64,000 nt of DNA from Halisarca cf. caerulea (taxonomy: Eukaryota > Porifera > Demospongiae > Chondrillida > Halisarcidae): NCBI GenBank assembly GCA_963170055.1, contig CAUJGJ010000444.1, positions 5,673,118-5,737,117 on the forward strand, given 5' to 3'. The notes under the pieces are model-generated. The model saw only the letters and a list, made by a program, of their open reading frames with translations. It did not search any database and was not told the DNA's origin. Of the stretch, positions 45,167 through 56,510 are shown piece by piece (position 1 is the first letter of the stretch; each line of letters starts with the position of its first letter). Made by a program: the position numbers and the translations under genes.

Positions 45167-45910
45167 ATGGCCACTCTCCCCCTCGATACGTGTGTAGAAA
45201 GTGCGGATGAGCTGCTGTCTTCCACTGATTCCGAATCTGAACTCATGGACTATGCGCTACCGCCAGATGACCGAAACGGAATACAGCCTTATCGTTTTGA
45301 ACCGAGGTATGAACCCAACTTTTCCAGTACCCCAGCTGCTGAAAGCGAAAGTGACATCCAGGGAAGTGACACTGAGAAAGCTTCGCGTCTTGATAATATG
45401 GATTGGTAAGCGTCTGCATTGCACGATTTCGTATTGATCTCAAAATACGGTTTTGCCAATAGTGCGAAAATGGGAATGCTTCTTTCATTCCTTTATAGGT
45501 GTGCATGTGGCAACTGTACCATAATGGATAGAGCCGAGGAGTGTGTTTGCTGTACCGAAGTCGATCCTATAATGGATAAATTCAGTGGTACTGGTACTAA
45601 TCATGGACCACCTGTATGTATTACTGCTCATCCCGGTTTTGAGGGGGGTTGTTTAAACGAGTGGGTATTAGAGACTGCCTCTTACCACTATCAGCAACAA
45701 TACAGCGATGGATATGATGGACCACCGCACAAACGAAACCGGCATTTTGCTTACAGGCAACTTGCTATGTGGTGTTGGGGTAAACTAGGGAGGCATATTC
45801 GTGTTGTGTTGCCATCTTGTGCTGTAAGCTGTGTTAGAGCTCACTTTCCTCCCCCGGGTCTCGCAGAAGATCATGAGTTTGTTGGGTTTTTACCAAGTTG
45901 TAATAATTAA
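45167..45910 (+). CDS. P2X7 intracellular (ballast)-like zinc protein carried by Kolobok
   Basis: Exon 1 45167-45405 (MATLPLDTCVESADE, acidic); intron 45406-45498 with GTAAGC...TTATAG; exon 2 45499-45910. The phase joins as DW|CACGNC. Exon 2 carries the Cys-rich pattern of the P2X7 C-terminal domain: CACGNCTIM, ECVCCTEVDPI, CITAHPGFEGGCLNEWVLET, RHFAYRQLAMWCWGKLG, RVVLPSCAVSCVRAHFPPPG, EFVGF. In P2X7 these Cys/His residues bind two zinc ions. Here there is no channel domain, and the protein is encoded inside a transposon. About 216 aa, no lesion. Its role in transposition is unknown. Confidence 0.85.
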
Positions 45911-46007
45911 ACCTAATATGAAGTACATATATGCTGGTGAATTATATTACACACATTTTTCAGTCACTGGTGAGCTAAGAAACTGTTACATATTAATTGT
46001 TCACAAA

Positions 46008-48456
46008 TCAACTGATGTGCTGGTCCACCACTTTCGTCTTTTCTGGCTTTGGTTTCCTGGCAATATTTTTGGCAGGAGGAGCAGCAACAGTGTCTGATTG
46101 GTATGTGTTGTTCATGTACGCCAACTTGATATTATCCATCAAGTCATATAAAAATTGATGTGACTTGGGCTCTCTTATGGGCTTGGCTACCCAGTTGCTA
46201 CGTCCTTTGGGAAAGACCACGTTGTATCTCGGCATCCCCTTTGTAGCACCTGTCTTCGCCACCGATTGTTTACGCCCAGTATTGTGGTTGTGGTCGAGCG
46301 CAGCGAGCTGTATTCTGGCAATCATCCCCTTGTAACTGAAGTGCTGTCTTTTTGGGCAGTACTTCAGCATCATGGAGTGATAGATCTCCAGGTCTCCAGT
46401 ATGGTGAAACTCCGTCACCAGCTGCATGTCTTTCAACAGCTTTGGCGTGAATACAACCTCTTCCAGAGCAATAAGAGCATCTGATCCAGGCGCCAGCCAC
46501 TTGGTTTCCATCATTTCTGTAGTTGAGAGCTGATGGTGCTGACAACGTGTGAACAATTTTGCATTGTCCCAGGAATGCTTGTTTGAAATATGGTGGATGA
46601 CTGATGTCCACTTTTCTTTCAGTTCGTCATAATTTCCATAACATGTTGATACACTCCACCAGAAGTGGTTTGAGATGGATTGTATCCAAGGCAGCAAATC
46701 TTGACATTTTTTGCCTTTGCCCTTCAACGTCAATTTCTTGACAATCCACTTTGCCATGTGCCACACATCATACTGGTGTTTGATGGTTGGGTAAGTCTTC
46801 CTCATTTCAGCCGTGATAGATATATGCCTGTCCGTTGTCAAACAGCGTACCTGCAAATTGCTTGACAGTACATTGTCCAGTACCCGTCTGCAGCCTTCCA
46901 CTTCCATCGCATTTGATGAAGTAACTTCAGTTACTTGCACTACACTAAAAGCAGGAATCTTGCCAGTTTTCTCATCGAGTAAGGTATACGTACCATACTT
47001 TGCCAAGTGGCCAGGGCTATCACACCGACCATCACCACATAGGTCAACAGAGCCAACATTTTTCAGTGCATCAATCACTGAAGCCTGGTTGATTCTCCAG
47101 GCTTGTGCAACTGCAGGAAATAGCACATTCTCCTGCAGTGTGTAAAATGCAGACTTGCCAATAAAGCTCAGTCTTAATAGCTTGGCCATCCCATTGACAT
47201 GCTCATAAGTGTTACCACTTAATAATATGGACGCAGCAAGAAGTACATTCATTATCTTCTGGCGTTCCCCTAATGTAGGGTTGCGATTGCCAACTTTGCG
47301 TGTGACCATTCAAGCAAGAGAGTTGTGCTGCTACCATGCTGCCCATGAGAGTTTTGGATGTAGAAATGACTGGTCCTTGGCACTCTTGGCACACACAGCA
47401 GGAAAAAAGCTGATCTAGCTTTTCCTCGCATACAAGGAACTTTCTCCCTGAAGTGGGCAGCGGAGGGATGCTTGCATCATTTTCACTTTCGGTTTCTTCT
47501 TCAGAATCAATACCTGGTGAAAAATCTGATTCCTCTATAAATTCCCTGTTACTGCGAGTCTCTGAAATCAAGCTCTTTGTGGGAGAAGCCATTTCTTCAC
47601 AGAAACCTTGGCATATGTCCGTCTGTACTTCAACTGTGCGATATTCTTTGATTGTCAAATTGCACTGAATACCAATGTTCTGTGACATCTCCTGGTCAGT
47701 GCGTTCCATGGCAGCAAATATGTCAACATCAGGTTCTGTTCCAATGTTTGTAGAAGGACCAGGCTCTGTTGATATGATTTCTTGTAATACCTACATAGAG
47801 GATAAAGGCCAATTATTGAAATGTTGAGTATTCATTAGCCTACTTTCACAAGTATAATTTTATCATTGCTCATGCATATAATATACATAACTGACAATAT
47901 AATTGTCATAGTATAATAGTAATATATAAATTATAGGAACACACACACGCATGCACGCACGCACACACACACAGACGTACACACACACATACACACATGC
48001 ACACACACACACACACACATGCATGCACACACCACACACACACACACACACACGCATGCACGCACATACACACACGCACACACACCACACACACACACAC
48101 ACAATATAACTAACCTCCTGCTCTGCTCGCTTCTGACTTCGTCTTTCGCTTGCAGGGCGAGGTTTCCTGGGCGCTGAGTAAGGCGATGTCTGAGGAAACA
48201 TGGTGGGCACAGCTTCTGCCGTCAGTCTTCTACGCTTTTCATAACCACAGAGCTCTTCAGCAAGGTCTTGAACAAAACTGTCGGGCAGAAAGTGATCCGA
48301 GCAGACAAAAGAGTACTGCGATGGGCACGGATTTTTGCGTGGAATCCTCGCAAGCCATATTTTTTTCCTGCGCTCATTTTGCGGCAACCGATGATAAGAG
48401 ACTCCAGTAGTCTTGTTCGAATGATTGGTACACCCGGGGACCATACAGTGCAGCAT
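46008..48456 (-). pseudogene. Kolobok THAP-domain transposase with one frameshift
   Basis: Exon 1 48456-48115 starts MLHCMVPGCTNHSN. It is a complete THAP finger (C-x4-C...C-x2-H in FVCSDHF, closing AVPTMF). The intron 48114-47791 contains a CA microsatellite. Exon 2 47790-46008 carries an acidic region, a C-x2-C...C-x2-C segment (CCVCQECQG) and NGHTQSWQSQPYIRG. After a one-base slip near 47250-47254 the frame continues VLLAASILLSG, GDGRCDSPGHLAKYG (first catalytic Asp candidate), CLTTDRHISITAEM (second Asp), HQYDVWHMAKW, and a basic C-terminus. About 708 codons in all. The single indel is the only lesion I see, so this copy is very recently inactivated. Confidence 0.8.
47939..48103 (+). repeat. 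(CA)n microsatellite in the transposase intron
   Basis: CA repeats with CATGCA and CGCAC variants, ending a few bases from the exon 1 donor. They extend the exon 1 ORF artificially. Confidence 0.95.
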
Positions 48457-49237
48457 TCCAAAGTGAACAACGATTAAAACACTATGAACGAATACTTCTC
48501 GAAACAGAGCAAGATACAAAGGCCTTTGTCCCTTTGTTCGGGTATTTACGTCAACGTGGCCTATTATTTTACACGAGCATCGCTGTAGATCTTCACTCAC
48601 TGACGTCACAATCTATATGCGGTATTGCGTCATCACCAGCTTTTTTGGCTATAACTCCAAAACTGAATCTTGTATGAAAAAATGACTTGCAGTTTTGAAA
48701 TCAGCATGAAAAATTACATAATATAAGTCCAACTTGTATTTTGACCGGAGTGTCCCTTTAAAATTTTGTCATGGCTCATTAGTGACAATATAGATGCGAA
48801 AGCATTGGCTTTGGCATATAAACTCATGTACAAGGAATGTACCACAGAATGTTTAACCTTTTAACGGCCGCGTGTAATTGTCATCGCTTTTTCGTTAACG
48901 ACCGTTAGCCACTGTAGTGGCGCGAATTTGTCTGAGTTGTTTTTGCCTCGCTAGAAGCACAGATTTAGCTCTTTTCTGCCGTATGTACACAAGTTTGATC
49001 TTCAACACCTTTACTTTCGCTTGAGAAACCTTTATCTTCACGGTACGTCACTAAATGGCAGTTTTTCTGCTGTACCTTTAACATAAGAGGGTAGTTTTTG
49101 ATGCTGTACTTATTAAACGCTCTAGCTTCTTTACGGAAGAATTTTGAAGCAATGCATGCTATTTTTGCTCGACATAAGTACGCTTTGCATTCAATATTTG
49201 CACATTTCAATCCATATACATGCAGAAATAAAGCAAA

Positions 49238-50926
49238 ATGGCACATTTTGTCACATTTGATAAAGTTGTGGAAGAAATCAATGTTGATGACAGTGACTGG
49301 TGTGATTCTGACGATGACCTGGCCCCAGATGAACTTGATGGCAGGCTTGACAACCATTCCAGGCAGCATGAGGATGAGGACCCCCTGGACAGGATAGTGG
49401 AATCACAGGAGGAAGACATCCCAGATGCAGGTCTAGATGAGGAATCCACTGCTGACCAATTGCAATCTACATCAACCAGCAATGAGACATCACCAGCATC
49501 CCTCCCTTCAACAAGTGACACATTTGCACCTGTCCCCGGCCCAAGGAGGTCAGTTCTTGTGGATGTCAATGCAGAAAGTCAACCATACGACTTTTTGTGC
49601 AAAGTTTGGGGTGAAGACACGTTTGACATCATTGCAGATGAGACCAATCTGTATGCTGCACAAAAAGGAACAGAAAATTGGGAGAATGTTAGTGCAGAGG
49701 AAATGATGTCCTTCATTGGCATACAATTGGCAATGGGAATGGTGCGACTACCATCAATATATGATTACTGGAGCACCAATCCCATTCTCAGTGCACCTGG
49801 AATTGTCAAAGGGATGGGGCAAAACAGATTTCACTCTATTCTCAGCCATCTTCATCTCAATGACAATTCCAGGATGCCTGGACATGCAGACCAAGGGTAC
49901 AACAAGCTTTACAAGGTCAGACCACTGTTGGAGAAGATCCGCCACAACAGCCAAGCTTGCTACCAGCCTCACCAGCAGCTAGCAGTAGATGAAGCCATGA
50001 TTTTGTTCAAGGGGCGTAGTGTCATGAAGCAATACATGCCTCTCAAGCCAATTAAGAGAGGCTACAAAATGTGGTGTCTTTGCGATTCCACAAATGGCTA
50101 CTTGTACAACATGGCACTGTACACCGGGGCTGGGAATGGCAATGGTGAGGACTCCCTATCATCCAGAGTCGTTCAAAATCTTGTGCGCCCACTCTATGGT
50201 ACTAACCACCATATCTATATGGATAATTTTTTTAGCAGCATCACATTGGCCATGAAACTGGCAGAGAACAACACATACACCATAGGGACCGCAAGGACAG
50301 GGCGCAAATATTGGCCAGTGGAGTACAAAAACATCAAGGTGGTCAGCAAAAGGATGCAGAGAGGAGAAAGTTTAACTAAGATTGTAAAAGGACTACAATG
50401 CATTGTATGGAAAGATAACAAGGGTGTTGCCTTCCTAAACAACATCGCAGACCCCAGCAAACTTACCCAAGTCCCTCGACAAAACAAGGATGGCACAAGG
50501 TCACAAATACCCTGCCCTGAAGCTGTCAAATTGTACAACAAGTACATGGGCGGGGTAGATGTGTTCTACTCAAAGCGAAAAACATATTTTGCAAGCCGAA
50601 AGTCAAAGAAATGGTGGATGCGCATATATTACTTTCTACTGGACACCGCCATCACTAATGCGTACGTATTGTACAAAGAAACACCAAGCACAAAGAAAGT
50701 AACTCACCAAGAGTTCGTTCTTTCCATTATTGAACATCTCCGTGGTTCTCACAACTCTAGAAAACGGCAATCCATCAGCCAACCTCCACCAGCTGGCCAT
50801 TTGCAGGGGAGACACTTTCCAAGTAAAGGGACCAAGATGCTGCAGTACAGCATTTGCTCGGAGAGGAAGAGAACAGTATATGGCTGCAAGGACTGTTGCT
50901 CTGATTCTCCAGTACCACTTTGCCCC
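49238..50926 (+). pseudogene. piggyBac transposase, complete catalytic core, last exon part split by Gypsy
   Basis: An acidic N-terminus is followed by the DDE_Tnp_1_7 core. The three catalytic Asp are present: D251 (LAVDEAMILFKGR), D329 (IYMDNFFSS) and D441 (MGGVDVFYSKR). A C-terminal Cys-rich domain starts (YSICSERKRTVYGCKDCC) and is cut after residue ~563 by the 5' LTR at 50927. The remaining ~18 codons, including a further Cys and an IYHT phrase, lie after the 3' LTR at 56513-56567 (stop TGA at 56565). Otherwise the frame is lesion-free, so the Gypsy insertion seems to be the inactivating event. The fortuitous ORF end at 50983 is LTR sequence. Confidence 0.9.
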
Positions 50927-52217
50927 TGTGATGAACTAACAGTGACTCAACTTTGTGTTGTTAAGGCAGTGTCTATGTTATAGTTGTACCCCATTTAGGC
51001 ATGGTACATGGGAAATAGACACTTGCATTGTAGACCACGAGGGCGGAGCCCGAGTGGTCTACGCAAGTGTCTATTTCCCATGTACCTTGCCTAAATGGGG
51101 TACAACTAACTTGTATCCCGTGGCAACGGAAATTGGCTTAAAATAATTGCTATTCGATAGTAGCTAGCTCGGCTGCCATCAGCTTGCATCTACGTATTTT
51201 TCAGGAGACAGCTGCTATCAGCGGACGGCTTCTTTTCAGCTAGTGGACGGCTATACTTTCAGCAAACAGCTACTTTCAGCGGACGGCTTCTTTTCAGTGA
51301 CGGGTACTTTTAGCGAACGGCAATCTTTCAGCGGACGGCTACCTTCAGCGAACAGCTACTTTCAGTGGACGGCTTCTTTTCAGTGACGGGTACTTTTAGC
51401 GAACGGCAATCTTTCAGCGGACGGCTACCTTCAGCGAACAGCTACTTTCAGTGGACGGCTTCTTTTTAGTGGACGACTACTTTCAGTGAACGGCTTCTTT
51501 TCAGTGGACGGTTACTTTCAGCGAACAGTAATAATAAATTTCAGCGAGCAGCATCTTTCCAGTGTGCAAATTCAAATGGCAGAGCGTATTTCTTCAGAAT
51601 CGCTAGACTGGTTCGTGTATGAACTAGAAAAGGAAGAAGAACAGTAGCTGTTTGCTGAAGGTATAGCCGTCCACTAGCTGAAAAGAAGCCGTCCGCTGAA
51701 AGCAGCTGTCTCCTGAAAAATACGTAGATGCAAGCTGATGGCAGCCAAGCTAGCTACTATCGAATAGCAATTAATTTAATTGGTGGCATGATTAATAGTT
51801 TAATTGGGGACATCCTGTGGTACATAGCTATGTACCCCTGTTTACAGGGGTACATGGGATATGTACTCACAGCGGTGCTTTTGAAGTTAATTGAAAACGC
51901 CCACGCATCGGGATACAAGTATTTGTGCATGATTACATGGTTATGTACGTAGTTCCTGTATTGCATGCCTTAGTAGTTTCATGTCTTCACTCTTATCATT
52001 TCCTGTATTTTGTCATTCGGATATCATGCACGTGCTGTACACCCACGCGCCATGTGACTACCATGTATGTTTACACGCACACCACGCCGCACGACAATGA
52101 CCTTTTATTCCTTTGTTTACTCAGTGCATAGACTGTTATTTTAGTTGTACATGGTGTTCAATATTGCAGTTGAATTTATGTGACGACCTCAAGTGAACAC
52201 CCTTGAAATGCTTGTCA
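50927..52217 (+). repeat. 5' LTR, expanded by a nested element
   Basis: Starts TGTGATGAACTAACAGTGAC and ends GAAATGCTTGTCA. The LTR is interrupted after GTCTATG (50977) and resumes TATTTGTGC at 51920. Confidence 0.85.
50981..51919. mobile_element. 939-bp foldback element in the 5' LTR: palindrome, 110-bp TIRs and minisatellite
   Basis: It starts with a 128-bp near-perfect palindrome (50981-51108, arms from TAGTTGTACCCCATTTAGGC). Next come 110-bp inverted repeats with two mismatches (51147-51256 and 51661-51770, from TTGCTATTCGATAGTAGC). Between them a minisatellite has a ~16-bp basic unit (ACGGCTACTTTCAGCG) arranged in ~90-bp higher-order copies (51257-51535). Outer ends TAGTTGTACCCCAT and CTTGTATCCCGAT (reverse complement) are weakly similar. 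TA occurs at both flanks. No gene. Confidence 0.75.
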
Positions 52218-52221
52218 TATT

Positions 52222-52234
52222 TGGTGACCCCGAC
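52222..52234 (+). other. Putative tRNA primer-binding site
   Basis: TGGTGACCCCGAC begins 4 bases after the 5' LTR. TGG complements a tRNA CCA end. I did not identify the tRNA. Confidence 0.6.
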
Positions 52235-52271
52235 AGTTTTACCGGCCAGCAGTTGTACCAAACGTCCCGCC

Positions 52272-53073
52272 ATGACCGAGCAAAGCCAGGATCAACCTAT
52301 CCACGGACAGCCTCCTGCTCATCAAGATCCCTCCTTTCTGGCCCGCGGACCCACTTGTCTGGTTTGCCCAGGTAGAAGCACAGTTCGCCACCCGCAATGT
52401 CACTAGCTCCCACACCCGCTTCGATTACATTGTGGCTTCCCTCTCAAATGAGTTCGCCACTGAAGTTCGAGATGTGATCCTCAATCCCCCGGCTGAAGAC
52501 GCATACGACATCCTCAAACAACGCCTAATACAGCGAACAGCAGCCTCGGAGCAACGCCGCCTCCAGATACTTTTTACGGCAGAGGAATTGGGGGATCAAA
52601 AACCTACTCAACTCCTTCGCAGGATGCAACAACTCTTTGGGGATTCGGCAGGTCCAAACCCAGACAGCTCCTTCCTTCGGGAACTATTCTTGCAGAGGCT
52701 CCCTGGTCAAGTCAGAATGGTCCTTGCCTCCTCTACAGATATGTCCCTGGACACCTTAGCAAAGATGGCAGACAAAATCATGGAAGTGGCCTCCCCCACA
52801 GTTTCTTCCGTGAATGTCGCCCCGCTCACATCTGAAGTGGACCAGCTCCGTGCTGAAGTCGGCAGGCTCCGAGAGCTCATCTCCTCCCTCCAGATGGCAC
52901 CAGCCCACCAAAGCCGTCTGCCTTCACGGTCTCGCTCACGCTCACGCCTGAACAGCCCCCATCGCTCTTCAACTGAGGACATCTATTGCTGGTACCACCG
53001 ACGCTTTGGAGAATCAGCCAAGAAATGTTCCTCCCCTTGCTCGTGGTCGGGAAACACCCAGGCCAAGTGCTGA
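52272..53073 (+). pseudogene. Gypsy gag, one frameshift
   Basis: The ATG at 52272 opens a frame that slips by one base in the CCC at 52329-52331. The rest continues in the +1 frame (FWPADPLVWFAQVEAQF) to TGA at 53071. A leucine/charged capsid-like region is followed by an SRSRSRSR tract. A Cys/His segment (CWYHRRFGESAKKCSSPC) stands for the zinc knuckle, with the C-x2-H...C-x3-C spacing seen in this Gypsy lineage. Confidence 0.8.
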
Positions 53074-56000
53074 TGGCGGCGAGCACTCCTGGCCTACCAC
53101 CAAGTCGCCTCTTCTTCATCACAGACCGAACCAGCCATTTGAAGTTCCTCGTGGATACCGGTGCAGAGGTGAGCGTGATTCCTCCCTCCCGTAGTAACCG
53201 TGTCTCTCGCCCTACAGGTACCTCATTACAGGCAGCCAACCAGTCTGCAATTGCGACTTATGGTACATGCTCTCTCGCCCTCAACCTTGGGCTGCGACGC
53301 TCCTTTCAGTGGACCTTCATCCTCGCAGACGTGAAACACCCCATCCTAGGAGCTGACTTCTTAGGTCATTTCAACCTACTGGTAGACATCAACCATAGCT
53401 GACTAGTGGACAACGTCAATAAGCTACACGTTAACTGTATCCAGACCCAGGAAGCCTTGCCCAGCCCCTCCATCCCCCACACTGACCCACTGGACACCTT
53501 TTCCACCATTTTGGATGAGTTTCCTTCTCTCCTCCGACCTTCTCCACCTGATCAACCTGCGCAGCACCAGATTACTCACCACATCACCACCGCAGGACCT
53601 CCAGTGGCTGCACGTCCCCGAAGACTACCCCCTGATCGCCTCAAGATTGCCCGCCAAGAGTTTGACCACATGCTGGACTTGGGAATCATCCGTCCCTCCT
53701 CTAGTCCATGGGCCTCCCCACTGCACATGGTCCCTAAGAAGACCCCAGGGGACTGGCGCCCCTGCGGCGACTATCGAGCCTTGAACAACTCCACTGTTCC
53801 AGATAGATACCCTGTACCCCATATTCAAGATTTTGCAGCATCCCTCCATGGCACCACCATCTTTTCCAAGATCGACCTCGTACGGGCGTATCACCAGATA
53901 CCTGTGGAACCATCCAACATTCCCAAGACTGCCGTAACTACACCCTTTGGCCTTTTCGAATTTATCAAGATGCCCTTCGGTCTCAGGAACACAGCCCAAA
54001 CCTTCCAGAGGTTTATTGACCAAGTTCTCCATGGCCTCCCGTACAGCTACGCGTACATTGATGATATCTTGGTCACCAGCAAAGATGAAGAAGAACCTCG
54101 TGTACATCTCCGCAATGTCTTTGCTCGACTAAGCAGCCAGGGAATCCAGATCAACCCCTCAAAGTGTGTATTAGGGAAAGCCTCCTTGGAGTTCTTGGGA
54201 CATCTTGTTGACAAAGACGGTATCCGCCCACTAGCAGAGAAAGTGCAAGTCATCCAAGAGTTTCCACAACCCACTACGCAATGTGAGTTACGTAGATTCC
54301 TGGGCTTACTTAATTTTTATCACCGTTTCATTCCAGGTTGTGCTGCTATACTCCACCCACTCAATGCCCTCCTCTCTCCACCGTCTAAGAAGGATCCCCC
54401 GGTGCAATGGACTGCTGAAGCAACTGTTTCTTTCAATCAGAGCAAACAGGCCCTAGCAAACGCCTCCCTCCTGTGCCACCCCCAGGCAGATGCCCCCACC
54501 TGTGTGATCACAGATGCCTCGAACACGGCTGTTGGAGCAGTGCTACAGCAGTTCATTGGATCAGTCTGGAGTCCCATTGCCTTCTTCTCGCGCAAGTTGC
54601 GGCCAGCAGAGACCAGATACAGTACTTTCGACTGGGAGCTGCTGGCTATTTACCTGGTCCTCAAGCATTTCCGGCACTTCCTGGAAGGTATGCACTTCCA
54701 CATCATCACGGACCATAAGCCTTTAACATTTGCCATCGCCACACAGTCCCAGCATCATTCCCCAAGGCAGGTACGGCACTTGGATTTTATCACTCAGTTT
54801 ACCTCGGACATCCGGTATGTTCCAGGATCAGCTAATGCAGCAGCAGACACCCTCTCACACATGGACGTAGATGCTCTTCACCTAACCTCAATGTCACCCA
54901 TCGACTTCCACTCACTGGCAGAGGCCCAACAGGTTGATGTGTCCCTGAATGACGCAGCACCCAACGCCTTGACCCTCCGGCAAGTACCCATTCCTATGTC
55001 AGATGTTACCTTGCTTTGTGATACCTCCACAGGTGTACCACGGCCCTACGTCCCCCCACCTTTCCGCCGTCGAGTGTTCGAGAGTCTCCACTCCCTGTCT
55101 CATCCTGGAATCCGGGCAACACAGAGGCTGATTACTGCGCGATACATCTGGCCTGGCATCAACAAAGATGTTCGACACTGGACTCGTTCCTGTCTGCAGT
55201 GCCAGAGAGCCAAAGTACAGTGACACACAGTCACACCTTTCGGCACCTTCGCAACTCCAGATTCCCGCTTCGATCATGTCCACATTGACCTCGTGGGACC
55301 CCTACCACCATGCAAAGGATTCTCATACCTACTCACATGCGTGGATCGATTCACTCGCTAGTCGGAAGTGGTTCCCGTATCCGACATAACAGCCCAAACC
55401 GTTGCCCAAGCATTCCTTTCAGGATGGATTGCCCGTTTTGGAGTACCTTCGACTATTACCACGGACAGAGGCAGCCAATTTGAGTCAGATCTTTGGCAGA
55501 AGCTTACCCATCTCTTCGGTTCCTCCCGCATTCGGACCACGGCATACCATCCTGCAGCTAATGGTATGGTTGAATGCCTCCACCGCCACTTGAAGGCCAG
55601 CCTCATGTCCCACAGACCACAATCTCAATGGTTGGATACCCTCCCACTGGTTCTCCTGGGAATTTGCACCTGTCTCAAGGAGGACTTAGGCTGCTCATCA
55701 GCTGAGTTAGCATATGGAACCACATTGCACCTCCCCGGAGAATTCTTTCAGACAACACAGGAAACCCCTGACCCCCTTTCATATGTATCCAAGTTGCGGA
55801 TCATTATGCAGCAACTCAAGCCAGTGGCACCCAACCATCACACCCAACGCAACTTCTACATCAGTCCAGAGTTGGAGAAGTGTACACACGTTTTTGTCCA
55901 TAGAGACGCTATCCGCCGTTCTCTTCAACCTCCTTACGATGGTCCCTACAAGGTGATACAGAGGCATACCAAGTTCTACACCATCGATAAACAGGGTCAC

Positions 56001-56174
56001 AAACAGACCATAGCATTGGACCGCCTCAAACCAGCCCATCTTGAACCAGTTACAGCACTAGTCACTCCCATAGCAGTAACACCTACAGCTACATCATCTT
56101 CGTCAGCTACACCAGTTGTTCGCACCACCCGCTCTGGTCGTAGAGTTCACTGGCCCGACCGTCTCACTTTTTAA
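52986..56174 (+). pseudogene. Gypsy pol: protease, RT, RNase H, integrase; three in-frame stops
   Basis: It overlaps gag in another frame. Protease: FLVDTGAEVSVIP (near 53148) and ILGADFL. A TGA at 53400-53402 precedes the RT. RT: motifs [24 protein letters not shown] and YIDDILV. RNase [20 protein letters not shown] and TDHKPL. Integrase: an H...H...C-x2-C zinc domain ending [13 protein letters not shown] at 55221-55223, then HIDLVGPLP (first D). TAG at 55359-55361 is followed by TTDRGSQFE (second D), HPAANGMVE (E), and a GPYKVIQR chromodomain-free tail to 56174. All catalytic residues that I checked are present; only the stops disable it. Confidence 0.85.
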
Positions 56175-56198
56175 ACTTCGTTCGCTACCCTGCTCATT

Positions 56199-56211
56199 GG
56201 GGGGGAGTATT
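56199..56211 (+). other. Polypurine tract
   Basis: GGGGGGAGTATTT-like purine run immediately before the 3' LTR, the expected plus-strand primer position. Confidence 0.65.
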
Positions 56212-56510
56212 TGTGGTGAACTAACAGTGACTCAACTTTGTGTTGTTAAGGCAGTGTCTATGTATTTGTGCATGATTACATACTCTTATCATTTTCTGTA
56301 TTTTGTCATTCGGATATCATGCACGTGCTGTACACCCACGCGCCATGTGACTACCATGTATGTTCACACGCACACCACGCCGCACGACAATGACCTTTTA
56401 TTCCTTTGTTTACTCAGTGCATAGACTGTTATTTTAGCTGTACATGGTGTTCAATATTGCAGTTGAATATATGTGACGACCTCAAGTGAACGCCCTTGAA
56501 ACGCTTGTCA
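56212..56510 (+). repeat. 3' LTR, 299 bp
   Basis: Starts TGTGGTGAACTAACAGTGAC and ends GAAACGCTTGTCA. Compared with the 5' LTR it lacks the nested element and about 50 bases (after GCATGATTACAT). Confidence 0.9.

Larger units (their letters stand above)
44921..48757. mobile_element. 3.8-kb Kolobok transposon, two genes, TTAA target duplication
   Basis: TIRs of 69 bp with a single mismatch begin AGGGACA(G/C)TCCGGTCAAA and are flanked by TTAA (44917-44920 and 48758-48761). The TTAA target, AGGG start and THAP transposase are Kolobok features. Genes: a P2X7-ballast-like ORF on plus (45167-45910, one intron) and the transposase on minus (46008-48456, one intron). Near-identical TIRs indicate recent insertion. 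It lies in the Ulp1-type gene, 91 bases from a piggyBac that also used TTAA. Confidence 0.9.
50927..56510 (+). mobile_element. Gypsy-type LTR retrotransposon in the piggyBac transposase
   Basis: Two LTRs (50927-52217, 56212-56510) enclose gag and pol in the order protease, RT, RNase H, integrase. CCCC (or TGCCCC/TACCCC, one change) flanks both ends. The LTRs differ at about seven positions over ~300 alignable bases, plus a 50-base deletion in the 3' LTR and a ~939-bp insertion in the 5' LTR. Frameshift and stops in gag-pol make it non-functional. Confidence 0.9.

Noticed and set aside
50927..50983. The last 19 residues of the 581-aa piggyBac ORF
   Set aside because: They are read from the Gypsy 5' LTR; the native C-terminus lies after the 3' LTR.
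50981..51108. Bacterial-style terminator or RNA gene from the perfect palindrome
   Set aside because: It lies inside a foldback element in an LTR of a eukaryotic retrotransposon; no transcription evidence.
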